This document shows, piece after piece, positions 44,063 through 53,211 of a stretch of DNA of 64,000 nt. Source of the DNA: Ferruginibacter sp. (GTDB lineage Bacteria > Bacteroidota > Bacteroidia > Chitinophagales > Chitinophagaceae); NCBI RefSeq assembly GCF_028288465.1, contig NZ_JAQBNR010000057.1:17681-81680 (forward strand). Direction: 5' to 3'. A program made the translations under genes and the position numbers. The stretch's first letter is position 1. Each line of letters begins with the position of its first letter. Under the pieces are notes generated by a model. That model was not told the origin of the DNA, made no database searches, and worked only from the letters and a program-made list of their open reading frames with translations.

Positions 44063-45589
44063 ATGAAAAAAATTATCAGGCAATTATCGGGGGCAGTACT
44101 TTTTTTCTGCCTGCTTCAACCGGTAAAGGCACAGCTAACTGTCACGGGTCAAATCAGAACAAGAACAGAGTTTAGAGATGGCGCCGGAACGCTAAAACCA
44201 GCATCCAACAGCGCCGCCTTTTTTACATCGCAAAGAAGCAGGCTCACCTTCAATTACAAAATGAACCACATTATATTCCAGACATCATTGCAGGACATCA
44301 GGGTTTGGGGACAGGATGCATCCACCATCAGCAATGCCGATGGCAGCAAATTAGGGGTACACGAAGCCTGGGCAGAAATTGCATTGGCCAACAAAAAGGA
44401 TACTTCCTTTACACATTCCGCCGTGGATTATTTTGGTGTGAAAATCGGCCGCCAGGAATTATTGTATGATGACAGCCGTTTACTTGGTAACCTGGACTGG
44501 CTGCAACAGGCACGCCGCCATGACGCCATTGTTTTTAAATTATTGAATAAGGGCTGGCAGGCCGATATGGGTTTTGCCTTTAACCAAAATACAGATGCCT
44601 TTAATTACAACGGCACCTTTTATACACCCGCCAACGTTGCGCCTTATGTAAAAGACAGTCGCGGTAATTTGGCAGCCACACCTTCCGCTTTTATTCCGCT
44701 GAGCAATGCGGCAGGGTTGAGCTCCAAAACAGGAGCTCCGGCTTTACAGGCAATGCCTTCCACCAATGGTTTGTACCAGGATTATAAAGCGCTGCAATTT
44801 TTATATGTCGCCAAAACCTTCAATAAGACAAAAGTAACCGGGCTGGTGTTGGCGGATCATTTTGGAAAATATATTAATGACTCTGTTAAGAATATAGCAG
44901 GTTCAGATACCGGTTATATTTACGGAAGACGCTTTAATCAGAAAGGCGTTAACAGCAGGGTTACAACCGGTATTTTATTAAACAGCATTTTAGATAAGAA
45001 CAAAGCTTTTGCTTTAACAGCGGGCGTTTATTACCAGGCAGGCAAGGACAGGGATGCGCAAAAAATAAGCGCTTATACTTCTACTCTTTCACTTGCCTAC
45101 ACAAAAAATAAATTTACCTATACTGCAGGGTGGGACTACGTTTCAGGAAATGATGCCTTCTCTTCTTCAACTACCAATCATCGCTTTGATCCCTTGTATG
45201 GTACACCGCATAAATTCTGGGGGTTAATGGATTATTTCTATGTGGCTACCGGTTCACCAACAGGAGGTTTAAGCAATCCGTTTGCTAAAGTAAAGTACAA
45301 CAGTACAGCCAAACGCTTTACTGCGGCTTTGGATTATCACTATTTCAGTTTGGCGAAGGATCAAAAAAATACCGGTGGTACCGCCATCAACAAATACCTG
45401 GGTAGTGAGTTTGATTTGGTAACAACTTATGCGTTGAATAAGGTCACCACATTGGAGTACGGATTTAGTGTAATGGCTGCAACAAAAAGCATGGAGTATG
45501 CAAAAAATATTACGCCTAACTCAGCAAAGCTTACAGGTACGTGGACTTACCTGATGATCACCATTAAACCTGAATTCTTATTTAAATAA
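44063..45589 (+). CDS. Outer-membrane beta-barrel porin (alginate-export-like)
   Basis: A 508-residue protein with signal peptide (SGAVLFFCLLQPVKAQ) and an amphipathic beta-barrel pattern: LTVTGQIRTRTEFRDG, FTSQRSRLTFNYKMN, VKIGRQELLYDDSRLLGNLDWLQQ, typical of the alginate_exp porin family. In Bacteroidota such porins accompany nitrate-assimilation genes. It sits between nirBD and the nitrate transporter, so it probably lets nitrate or nitrite cross the outer membrane; that role is inferred from context. Confidence 0.82.
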   Translation: MKKIIRQLSGAVLFFCLLQPVKAQLTVTGQIRTRTEFRDGAGTLKPASNSAAFFTSQRSRLTFNYKMNHIIFQTSLQDIRVWGQDASTISNADGSKLGVHEAWAEIALANKKDTSFTHSAVDYFGVKIGRQELLYDDSRLLGNLDWLQQARRHDAIVFKLLNKGWQADMGFAFNQNTDAFNYNGTFYTPANVAPYVKDSRGNLAATPSAFIPLSNAAGLSSKTGAPALQAMPSTNGLYQDYKALQFLYVAKTFNKTKVTGLVLADHFGKYINDSVKNIAGSDTGYIYGRRFNQKGVNSRVTTGILLNSILDKNKAFALTAGVYYQAGKDRDAQKISAYTSTLSLAYTKNKFTYTAGWDYVSGNDAFSSSTTNHRFDPLYGTPHKFWGLMDYFYVATGSPTGGLSNPFAKVKYNSTAKRFTAALDYHYFSLAKDQKNTGGTAINKYLGSEFDLVTTYALNKVTTLEYGFSVMAATKSMEYAKNITPNSAKLTGTWTYLMITIKPEFLFK

Positions 45590-45634
45590 CCGGTACTGTT
45601 CAATAAAAATATTTCATCCATAAAAAATTAACAC

Positions 45635-46939
45635 ATGTCATCTATCATAAATAACCACCCGCTTACCAAATTAAATGTGCTCAGTTTTAAAGGCATTCAG
45701 ATGCGCACGTTTCACATTACCTGGCTAACTTTTTTCGCCTGTTTTTTTGGCTGGTTTGGCCTGGCGCCGTTGATGCCTTCTATTCGTGCTGATTTGGGTT
45801 TAAGCAAGGCGCAGGTTGGTAATACCATTATTGCTGCGGTATCTGCCACCATATTTGCCCGCTTGCTGATTGGTAAATTGTGCGATAGCTGGGGACCAAG
45901 AAAAACGTACACCGCTTTGTTGCTGATTGGCGCTTTTCCGGTGATGCTGGTGGGACTGGCGCATAGCTATACTTCATTTCTTTTATTTCGTTTGGCCATT
46001 GGTGTTATAGGTGCATCATTTGTTATTACGCAGTTTCATACCTCTGTAATGTTTGCACCCAATGTTAAAGGAACAGCCAATGCAGTTGCAGGTGGATGGG
46101 GTAATTTAGGAGGTGGTGTCACCAACATGCTGATGCCGGTTATATTCGCTGCCATCGTAGGTTTTGGGTATACAAAAGGCGAAGCATGGCGCTACGCAAT
46201 GATCATTCCGGGTGTGATGTTACTGATTATGGCTTTTGTATATTTTAAGTTTACAAAAGATACACCCGAAGGAAATTATGAAGACATCAATCGTGTAAAA
46301 AAAGCATCTGGCAAAACAGACTGGAGCATACTAAGCGACTGGCGTGTATGGAGCCTGGCATTGGCTTACTCTGTTTGTTTTGGAATGGAAATTACATTTG
46401 ACGGCGTAGCTGCATTGCACTTTACAGATACATTTAAATTGAGCCAGGGTTCAGCAGGTTTTTGGGCAGGCGCCTTTGGTTTTATGAATATTTTCGCCCG
46501 GGCGCTGGGTGGTATTTCTGCAGATAAAGTGGGTAAGAAATATGGTATGAAGGGGAAGGGGATTTTACTGGCAATCATGTTATTGTTGGAAGGTTGTGGC
46601 ATCATTCTTTTTGCAAAAGCAGGTTCTTTGCCGATGGCTATTGTGAGCATGATTTCATTTGCCTTGTTTCTTAAAATGGCCAATGGCGCTACGTATGCCA
46701 TTACCCCGTTTGTAAACGAAAAAAATGTAGGCATGGTAAGCGGTATTGTAGGTGCCGGTGGTAACGTAGGTGGTATGTTGTTTGGCTTTTTGTTTAAGTC
46801 GTCTACCATTACTTACCTGGAAGCATTTCAATACATTGGCTTTGCAGTAATCGGAGTTTCATTGATTGTATTGGTTACAAAATTTGCGGTTACAGAAAAA
46901 GCAGTTGAGGTGAGTGCGGCGGAATTGCAGACAGTTTAA
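45635..46939 (+). CDS. NarK/NasA-type nitrate/nitrite MFS transporter
   Basis: A 434-residue major-facilitator protein with twelve predicted helices. The nitrate/nitrite porter signatures are visible: FFGWFGLAPLMPSIRADLGLS at the N-terminus, the helix 5 motif VAGGWGNLGGGVTNMLMP (conserved arginine-adjacent FHTSVMF before it), and GIVGAGGNVGGMLFGFLF in helix 11. It imports nitrate or exchanges nitrite at the inner membrane. The neighbours (nirBD, porin, nitrate reductase, narM) support assimilation. Confidence 0.94.
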   Translation: MSSIINNHPLTKLNVLSFKGIQMRTFHITWLTFFACFFGWFGLAPLMPSIRADLGLSKAQVGNTIIAAVSATIFARLLIGKLCDSWGPRKTYTALLLIGAFPVMLVGLAHSYTSFLLFRLAIGVIGASFVITQFHTSVMFAPNVKGTANAVAGGWGNLGGGVTNMLMPVIFAAIVGFGYTKGEAWRYAMIIPGVMLLIMAFVYFKFTKDTPEGNYEDINRVKKASGKTDWSILSDWRVWSLALAYSVCFGMEITFDGVAALHFTDTFKLSQGSAGFWAGAFGFMNIFARALGGISADKVGKKYGMKGKGILLAIMLLLEGCGIILFAKAGSLPMAIVSMISFALFLKMANGATYAITPFVNEKNVGMVSGIVGAGGNVGGMLFGFLFKSSTITYLEAFQYIGFAVIGVSLIVLVTKFAVTEKAVEVSAAELQTV

Positions 46940-46941
46940 AG

Positions 46942-46972
46942 GATGTCTGATTTATTGACTTCTGATTTTTTG
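46942..46972 (+). repeat. Variant of the CTGATTT intergenic repeat
   Basis: Units GATGTCTGATTT and CTTCTGATTTTTTG, related to the inverted pair at 26647-26870; follows the transporter stop codon. Confidence 0.5.
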
Positions 46973-47057
46973 TGATTGTTACTTTAAAATAAGTAGTTGT
47001 AAGGGTAAACATTTCGAAGCTGCTGTAACATAAGCAAGCTCAGCAAAGCGATACGGC

Positions 47058-47076
47058 ATAAGAGTGCGACGCCAAT
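47058..47076 (+). repeat. Copy of the dispersed intergenic element
   Basis: ATAAGAGTGCGACGCCAAT shares a 16-base identical core with the copy at 21111-21130. Lies just before the nitrate reductase gene. Confidence 0.6.
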
Positions 47077-47124
47077 GAAGCTAAATAGAAATTCAAAAGT
47101 TGGGTAAAAAATAACATCAAAAAA

Positions 47125-50100
47125 TTGAGCGACACAAAAAATAATACCGGTCAAATTCCTCCCCTTCAGGGGACGGGGGCAGCTCTTCCCACAGGGGTTA
47201 AATCCACCTGCTGCTATTGTGGTGTGGGATGCGGTATTGTTGTTAGCAAAGACGTACAGGGACGTATACAGGTTGAAGGGGATAAGGATCATCCGGTGAA
47301 CAAAGGCATGTTGTGCAGCAAGGGGATGAACCTGCATTATACCGTGATGGATAAGAGTGACCGCTTGTTGTATCCTGAAATGCGTTATGCCCGTAACCAG
47401 CCAAGGCAAAGGGTTTCGTGGAATACGGCTTTGGAAAGAACGGCAGCGGTATTTAAAACAATCATTGATAAATACGGTCCGGATGCGGTGGCGTTTTATG
47501 CTTCGGGACAATGTTTAACGGAAGAGTATTATGTAGTTAATAAATTGATTAAGGGATTTATTGGCAGCAATAATATTGATACCAACAGCCGCCTTTGCAT
47601 GAGCAGTGCGGTGGTGGGTTATAAGATGAGTTTGGGTGAAGACAGTGTGCCGGTGAGTTACGACGACATTGAACTGTGTGATGTGATATTTGTTGCGGGT
47701 GCCAACCCGGCCTGGTGTCATCCTATTTTATGGAGAAGGGTAGAAGCGGCAAGAGAAAAAAATCCGAACCTTAAAATTATTGTCAGCGATCCACGTAAAA
47801 CACAAACCTGTTCCATTGCCAATGTGCATTTGCAATTAAACCCCGGAACAGATATTACGTTGCACCACGCCATTGGACGTTGCCTGATAGAAAATGAAAT
47901 GCTTGATTTTGATTTTATCAGTGATCATACCAATGGGTTTGATGATTACAGAAATTCGGTTTTTGAAAGGACGTTGGATGAAGCAGCAGCTATCTGCGGT
48001 ATTGAAGTAAGCGCCATTCGTGAGGCTGCATCCTACATCGGAAATGCAAAAGGCTTTATCACGATGTGGACAATGGGACTGAATCAAAGCGTGGTGGGCG
48101 TGAATAAAAATTTATCACTGATCAATTTAAATTTAATCACTGGCCATATCGGAAAGCCTGGCTCAGGGCCGTTTTCATTAACCGGTCAGCCCAACGCTAT
48201 GGGGGGCCGTGAAGTCGGCGGCTTATCCAATTTATTGCCGGCGCACAGAAATTTGGCCAGCGAAACAGACAGGAACGACGTAGAGAAATTCTGGCAGATA
48301 CCGTTGGGTACCATTCAATCCCAACCCGGTTTAACGGCTACTGAAATGTTTGCCGCGTTGAATGAAGGTAAATTAAAAGCCATCTGGATTTTGTGTACCA
48401 ATCCTTTGATCAGTCTGCCGGATGTACGCATAGCGGAACAGGGATTAAAGAATGCAAAATTTGTAGTGGTGCAGGATGTGAGTAATAAAGTGGAAACATT
48501 GCCCTATGCAGATGTGGTATTGCCTGCGGCAGCATGGGCCGAGAAAGAAGGTACGATGACCAATGCGGGGCGCTACATTTCGCATTTGGGTAAAATTACA
48601 GAGGCACCGGGTGAAGCATTGCCGGATGCGGAAATTATTTGCCGCTTTGCGCAAAAGATGGGCTTTAACGGATTTGATTACAAAAGTGCGGCGGAAATAT
48701 TTACTGAACATGCAGCCTTAACAGAAGGCACGAATATAGACATCAGCGGATTGAATTACGCTATTTTAAAAACACAGCGTTCTGTTCAGTGGCCCTTTAC
48801 AAAACAGACAGGTGCGTTTGGTACAGCAAGATTATTTACGGATCACCAGTTTTATACACCTTCAAAAAAAGCCACCATTCATTCTTTTGGAGACGCTAAT
48901 AAATCGGAACCGTTAACTGCAGAACATCCATTAATCCTTACCACAGGTCGTATCCGCGACCAGTGGCATACAAGAAGTAAGACCGGTAAAGTGAATAAAC
49001 TAAACCAGCACATCAAAGAAAGTTTTCTTGAAATTAACCCCGTAGATGCGGCGATAAGAAAAATTAAAGAAGGTGATTTGGTAGAAGTAATTAACCTCCG
49101 CGGTAATGCAAGAGTGAAAGCGAAGCTGACGGAAGACATTAAACAGGGCGTTTGTTTTTTACCAATGCATTGGGGTAAAATTTTAAACAGTGATTTAAAC
49201 CGGGCTAATAATTTAACCAACAACCTGGTGGATCCGCAATCAAAGGAACCTGATTTTAAATTTGCTGCGGTGCAGGTTGCATTGCATAAAAAGCCTGCGC
49301 AAAAAATTGTTGTAATCGGTGCTGGTGCCGGTGCCTGTGGTTTTGTAAAAAGTTATCGGGCACTCAATACAGAAGATGAAATAAAAGTTTTTAGCAAAGA
49401 AAACTTTCCTTTTTATAACAGGGTAATGTTGCCGGATTATATCAGTGGTGCACAAAAATGGGCGCAGTTGGTAAAGATGACAGACAGGGAAGAACGGACT
49501 TTCAATATCCAATTGTACCGCGGTGTAAGCATTGAGCAGGTCGACCGGGAACATAAAACGGTCACCGATAGCAAAGGTGTTGTTCATGAATATGATGTGT
49601 TGTTGATGGCGACTGGTAGTCGTGCTGCCATGCTGCGGGATGTGCCGGATATGAAAGGCATATTTACCATGCGCAGCAGGGTAGATGCGGATAATTTCAG
49701 ACATCATGTGGATGCTGCGAAAGGAAAAGTACTGATTGTTGGCGGTGGTTTGCTGGGCATTGAGTTAGCTGCTTCATTAAGGGAGGTAGGTGTGGGCGTT
49801 ACCATCGTTCAACGTATCAGCAGGCTAATGGACCGGCAGTTGGATCCTTTGGGCAGCCAGTTATTGCACGAAGAATTATTAAGTAAGGACGTAGACATTT
49901 ATTACAATGATGAGATAGAACGTTTTTACGGCAACGGGAAAGTAACCGGCGTTCAACTAAAAAGTGGTTTAACAATTAATTGCCAGGCCATAGTTATCGC
50001 TGTGGGGACTGTACCCAATATTGAACTGGCAAAAGCCTGCGGTCTGCAAAGCAAACGCGGCGTTGAAGTAAATGAATACCTGCAAACCAGTGACCCATCC

Positions 50101-50733
50101 ATCTTTGCAGTGGGTGAGATTGCAGAGTTCAAAGGATTTTTATATGGTATTACCGCAGCGGCTGAGCAACAGGCAGAAATTGTAGCCCGTTATCTGAGCG
50201 GCGATATTTCGAAATATTATGAAGGCTCCCTGTTGATGAATATTTTGAAAATGCATGGTACTGATTTGGTTTCGATGGGACTGGCAGAATGCCCGGATGA
50301 TCCGGCGTACGAGGAAGTAGTTTTTATTGATAAAGCAAAGCGTTATTATAAAAAATGTATCATTCACAATGACCGTTTGGTAGGTGCTATTTTGATTGGT
50401 GATAAAACAGAATTTTTAGAATACCGCGACCTGATACAAAATAAAATGGAGCTAAGTGAAAAGCGGCTGCAGTTATTACGATCTGGCAATAAAGCGGAGC
50501 CGGTAATTGGTAAACTGGTTTGCAGTTGTGGCAATGTAGGCGAAGGCAATATTGTCAATAAAATTAAAGAAGGTTGTACGCAGTTAAAAACATTGTGCGA
50601 AGCAAGCGGTGCAGGTATGGGCTGCGGCAGTTGCAGGCCTGAGGTGCAGGCAATATTGGATAAAGCAACTTTGCCGGTGGCAGATAAAGAAATCAATATC
50701 GTGCCACAGGTTTTAATTGCGGCGGCGGTGTAA
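47125..50733 (+). CDS. nasA: Assimilatory nitrate reductase fused to NirB-like flavin and BFD modules
   Basis: A 1202-residue fusion. Residues about 25-690 are a molybdopterin nitrate reductase: [4Fe-4S] ligands C29, C32, C36 and C64 (CCYCGVGC ... MLCSKG), the Mo-ligand Cys in NSRLCMSSAVVGYK, MGGREVGGLSN and the C-terminal ITTGRIRDQWHTR-like region. Residues about 720-1120 are a NirB-like FAD/NAD oxidoreductase (IVVIGAGAGACGFVKSY, YNRVMLPDYISG, LIVGGGLLGIELAASL), and about 1130-1180 a BFD-like [2Fe-2S] domain (CSCGNVGEGN, GMGCGSCRP). The fusion lets NAD(P)H feed nitrate reduction in one chain. Start is TTG 47125: no ATG precedes the first Cys motif. Residues 10-24 are encoded by a palindromic intergenic-type repeat. 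Confidence 0.92.
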   Translation: MSDTKNNTGQIPPLQGTGAALPTGVKSTCCYCGVGCGIVVSKDVQGRIQVEGDKDHPVNKGMLCSKGMNLHYTVMDKSDRLLYPEMRYARNQPRQRVSWNTALERTAAVFKTIIDKYGPDAVAFYASGQCLTEEYYVVNKLIKGFIGSNNIDTNSRLCMSSAVVGYKMSLGEDSVPVSYDDIELCDVIFVAGANPAWCHPILWRRVEAAREKNPNLKIIVSDPRKTQTCSIANVHLQLNPGTDITLHHAIGRCLIENEMLDFDFISDHTNGFDDYRNSVFERTLDEAAAICGIEVSAIREAASYIGNAKGFITMWTMGLNQSVVGVNKNLSLINLNLITGHIGKPGSGPFSLTGQPNAMGGREVGGLSNLLPAHRNLASETDRNDVEKFWQIPLGTIQSQPGLTATEMFAALNEGKLKAIWILCTNPLISLPDVRIAEQGLKNAKFVVVQDVSNKVETLPYADVVLPAAAWAEKEGTMTNAGRYISHLGKITEAPGEALPDAEIICRFAQKMGFNGFDYKSAAEIFTEHAALTEGTNIDISGLNYAILKTQRSVQWPFTKQTGAFGTARLFTDHQFYTPSKKATIHSFGDANKSEPLTAEHPLILTTGRIRDQWHTRSKTGKVNKLNQHIKESFLEINPVDAAIRKIKEGDLVEVINLRGNARVKAKLTEDIKQGVCFLPMHWGKILNSDLNRANNLTNNLVDPQSKEPDFKFAAVQVALHKKPAQKIVVIGAGAGACGFVKSYRALNTEDEIKVFSKENFPFYNRVMLPDYISGAQKWAQLVKMTDREERTFNIQLYRGVSIEQVDREHKTVTDSKGVVHEYDVLLMATGSRAAMLRDVPDMKGIFTMRSRVDADNFRHHVDAAKGKVLIVGGGLLGIELAASLREVGVGVTIVQRISRLMDRQLDPLGSQLLHEELLSKDVDIYYNDEIERFYGNGKVTGVQLKSGLTINCQAIVIAVGTVPNIELAKACGLQSKRGVEVNEYLQTSDPSIFAVGEIAEFKGFLYGITAAAEQQAEIVARYLSGDISKYYEGSLLMNILKMHGTDLVSMGLAECPDDPAYEEVVFIDKAKRYYKKCIIHNDRLVGAILIGDKTEFLEYRDLIQNKMELSEKRLQLLRSGNKAEPVIGKLVCSCGNVGEGNIVNKIKEGCTQLKTLCEASGAGMGCGSCRPEVQAILDKATLPVADKEINIVPQVLIAAAV

Positions 50734-51065
50734 CCAGTAAGGCTTGCAAAAGGGTTTCAATTGCCTCGCCCTTCAGGGTTTGAATTGGCAAGCCTTTCAG
50801 CCAATTGCCCCGCGCTTCAGATTCAATTGCCACGCCCTTCAGGGCGTGAAAAATAAAAATAAGAAATTGGGCTTTAGCCCAACTAGTAGTTTAGCTAAAG
50901 CCAATTAAAAATAAAAATATTCTTTATCCCCGCCGTGAAGGGCGGGACAATTGAAACGCTGAAAAGCGGGGATAATGAAATAACGGAGAACTAGTATAGC
51001 CCTAACTTTATGAGTAGGGATAGAAAAAAGAATTAACGGGTTATCAGGAACATAATAAACACACC
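50734..51065. repeat. Hairpin-rich intergenic repeat block
   Basis: 332 non-coding bases packed with short palindromes: CACGCCCT/AGGGCGTG (50831-50848), TTGGGCT/AGCCCAA (50867-50882), and GGCTTTAG (50870-50877) with CTAAAGCC (50895-50902). There are also repeated CAATTGCC, GCCCTTCAGGG and CCCCGCC-type units up to about 50985. This resembles REP-like elements of Bacteroidota mobilised by Y1 transposases elsewhere; no such gene is present here. Confidence 0.75.
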
Positions 51066-51587
51066 ATGCCAACTACAAATACCATCCAACAATCTTCCGA
51101 AATGCAGGGTTTATTCGGCGTGGAATATTTTTTATTTGAGGAGGATTTTGTTGAAGCTAATGTGCGTTGCATACCAATGATTGTTCGGTTTAAAATGGAT
51201 GCGGTTGGAATTAAATTGCCATTGGAATTGTGGTGTAAGTTTTCTATTGAAGAAAGAAAAACACTGGCGGTAATGCATTGTAAAATGACGGATGAGAAGG
51301 AACGGTATTATTATTATCTAAATGGCCTGGTAAATATGTACAGCGGCACGGATGCCAGGGCATTGGCAATCAATCCGGCTCCTTTGTGGGCAAACCTCAA
51401 TAGTGTTCCCGGGGGCTTGCAGCAAAAAGCGGCAGAATTTAACTGGTTTATTTCAGTTGAAAAATGGAGCAACTTAACCAACCTGCAACGTTTTGCATTG
51501 CTGAAATTATTTAGCCCGGGGCATGAGAATAAAAATTTTCCAAATGCCATGAAAGAGTTTGGGTTAACAACCGATGCAATGATTTGA
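51066..51587 (+). CDS. narM: Nitrate reductase-associated protein NarM
   Basis: A 173-residue soluble protein matching the conserved nitrate-reductase-associated family. Seen: FLFEEDFVEANVRCIPMIVRF, then KMDAVGIKLPLELWCKFS and IEERKTLAVMHCKM. In cyanobacteria NarM is needed for active NarB nitrate reductase, probably in cofactor assembly. Its place directly after the nitrate reductase gene fits that role. The family has no known catalytic residues. Confidence 0.88.
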   Translation: MPTTNTIQQSSEMQGLFGVEYFLFEEDFVEANVRCIPMIVRFKMDAVGIKLPLELWCKFSIEERKTLAVMHCKMTDEKERYYYYLNGLVNMYSGTDARALAINPAPLWANLNSVPGGLQQKAAEFNWFISVEKWSNLTNLQRFALLKLFSPGHENKNFPNAMKEFGLTTDAMI

Positions 51588-51717
51588 TTGGCGGAATTGC
51601 GATTACGAAATAAGGTAGCAAGTTGAGGAGGTGTCGCTCAAAGCTGTAAAAGTATAAGGGAGTGACACAACGAAGCCGCCATGAAAAATAATCGCAGGTA
51701 ACATAAAAACAAGCAGC

Positions 51718-53211
51718 ATGAAAAATTCATTTACCATAAAAATAAATTTTACCGGGGGCATTATTTCTCCGGGTGATTTGATGCATATCCTTGATGCTGC
51801 TGCTTTATCGGGCGTTAAGCAGGTAAGCTTTGGCTTGCGCCAACAATTATTTATTGAAGTGGCGAATGAAGAATATAATAAACTGACTGAAGCATTGAAG
51901 GGCAAAGACATTGCCTTTGAAGCGGATACCGATCAGCATCCAAACATTGTAAGCTCGTACCCGGCTGAAGAAATTTTTATTACCAAAACATGGTTGAGCG
52001 AAGGCGTGTATAAAGATATTTTTGATGCCTTTGATTATGTGCCAACTTTAAAAATAAACATCAGCGACAGTAAGCAGAGTTTTACGCCCATGCTTACCGG
52101 CAACATTAATTGGGTGGCCAGTGATAACCTCCATTTCTGGCATTTGTTTATCCGCTTTCCTAAAACAAATGCCATTTACGAATGGCCGGATATTGTGTAC
52201 ACCAATGACATTGCGGCGCTTACGCAGCATATTGAAACAGTTATTAAAAGCAGCGATAAACAATTTTATGATGCGCCTGAACCCGATGGCACTTCGTTGT
52301 ACAGCATCGTTACGCAACAGCAGCAATACAATGTAAAAGCTGCTGAAACAAAAATTGTTTTTCCGCCGTTTATGCTGCCTTACTATGAGGGATTTAACCG
52401 GGTGAATAACCGCTACTGGCTCGGTATTTACCGCAGGGATGAAAAGTTTTCTGTTGCGTTTTTACAGCAGGTTTGTTCGCTTTGCCTGGCTACTAAAATT
52501 GGCCAGTTATGTTCTACGCCCTGGAAGTCCATTATCATAAAAGGCATTGAAGAAAAGGACCGCAATTTATGGGATGCCGTGCTGGGCAAACACCAGATCA
52601 ACGTGCGCCATGCAGCCAACGAATTAAACTTTCAGGTAGAAGATGATTGCAAAGAAGGACTGGCGTTGAAAAATTACCTGATTAAACATTTGCAGCAGGA
52701 TGACACCCGCACTTTTGGTATTTGCATCGGGATTAAAACCCGCCGAAAAAGTGAAGTGTTCAGTAGTATACTGGTAAAGAAAAAACCCTTGTTTTCTATT
52801 GCTGGTATTGATTTTTTTAGCCGCTATGATATTTTATGCGCCAAGGATTTTAATCCCAATGAAAGGACCGGGAAAATATTTAGTGCCAATAATTATAAGT
52901 GGATGCTGCCGGAACAATTGCGTCGTGCCATCATTGGTTTTTATGCGCATAAGGAAAATGTACAACAAACATTCAGTATAAAAAAGCCGAAGAAAGAGGC
53001 GCCGCAGAAAGCGGAAATACCCGTTTGGATACACCAGTGTCCCCAATGTTTTACTGTGTATGATGCATCAGTTGGTGAACCGGAAAATCACATTGCAGCA
53101 GGTACGTTATTTGAAAATCTACCGGAGCAATATGGCTGCCCTTTGTGCGAAGCGCCGAAGGAAATGTTTACCCCAATCAACAAATTGTCGCTGGTGTTTA
53201 AAGAAGCATAA
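51718..53211 (+). CDS. Siroheme-reductase-like protein with C-terminal rubredoxin
   Basis: A 497-residue protein. The first about 190 residues resemble the ferredoxin-like half-domain of nitrite/sulfite reductases (GGIISPGDLMHILDAAALSG, VKQVSFGLRQQLFIEV). Residues about 250-360 resemble a second half, with CSLC at 253-256, C265 and TPWKSIIIKGIEE, but the CX5C...CX3C siroheme-cluster motif is absent. The C-terminus is a rubredoxin: C441, C444, C474 and C477 (HQCPQCFTVYD ... YGCPLCEAP). It therefore may be a redox partner or scaffold in nitrate assimilation rather than a siroheme enzyme. It ends directly against the convergent mobA with no gap. Confidence 0.8.
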   Translation: MKNSFTIKINFTGGIISPGDLMHILDAAALSGVKQVSFGLRQQLFIEVANEEYNKLTEALKGKDIAFEADTDQHPNIVSSYPAEEIFITKTWLSEGVYKDIFDAFDYVPTLKINISDSKQSFTPMLTGNINWVASDNLHFWHLFIRFPKTNAIYEWPDIVYTNDIAALTQHIETVIKSSDKQFYDAPEPDGTSLYSIVTQQQQYNVKAAETKIVFPPFMLPYYEGFNRVNNRYWLGIYRRDEKFSVAFLQQVCSLCLATKIGQLCSTPWKSIIIKGIEEKDRNLWDAVLGKHQINVRHAANELNFQVEDDCKEGLALKNYLIKHLQQDDTRTFGICIGIKTRRKSEVFSSILVKKKPLFSIAGIDFFSRYDILCAKDFNPNERTGKIFSANNYKWMLPEQLRRAIIGFYAHKENVQQTFSIKKPKKEAPQKAEIPVWIHQCPQCFTVYDASVGEPENHIAAGTLFENLPEQYGCPLCEAPKEMFTPINKLSLVFKEA

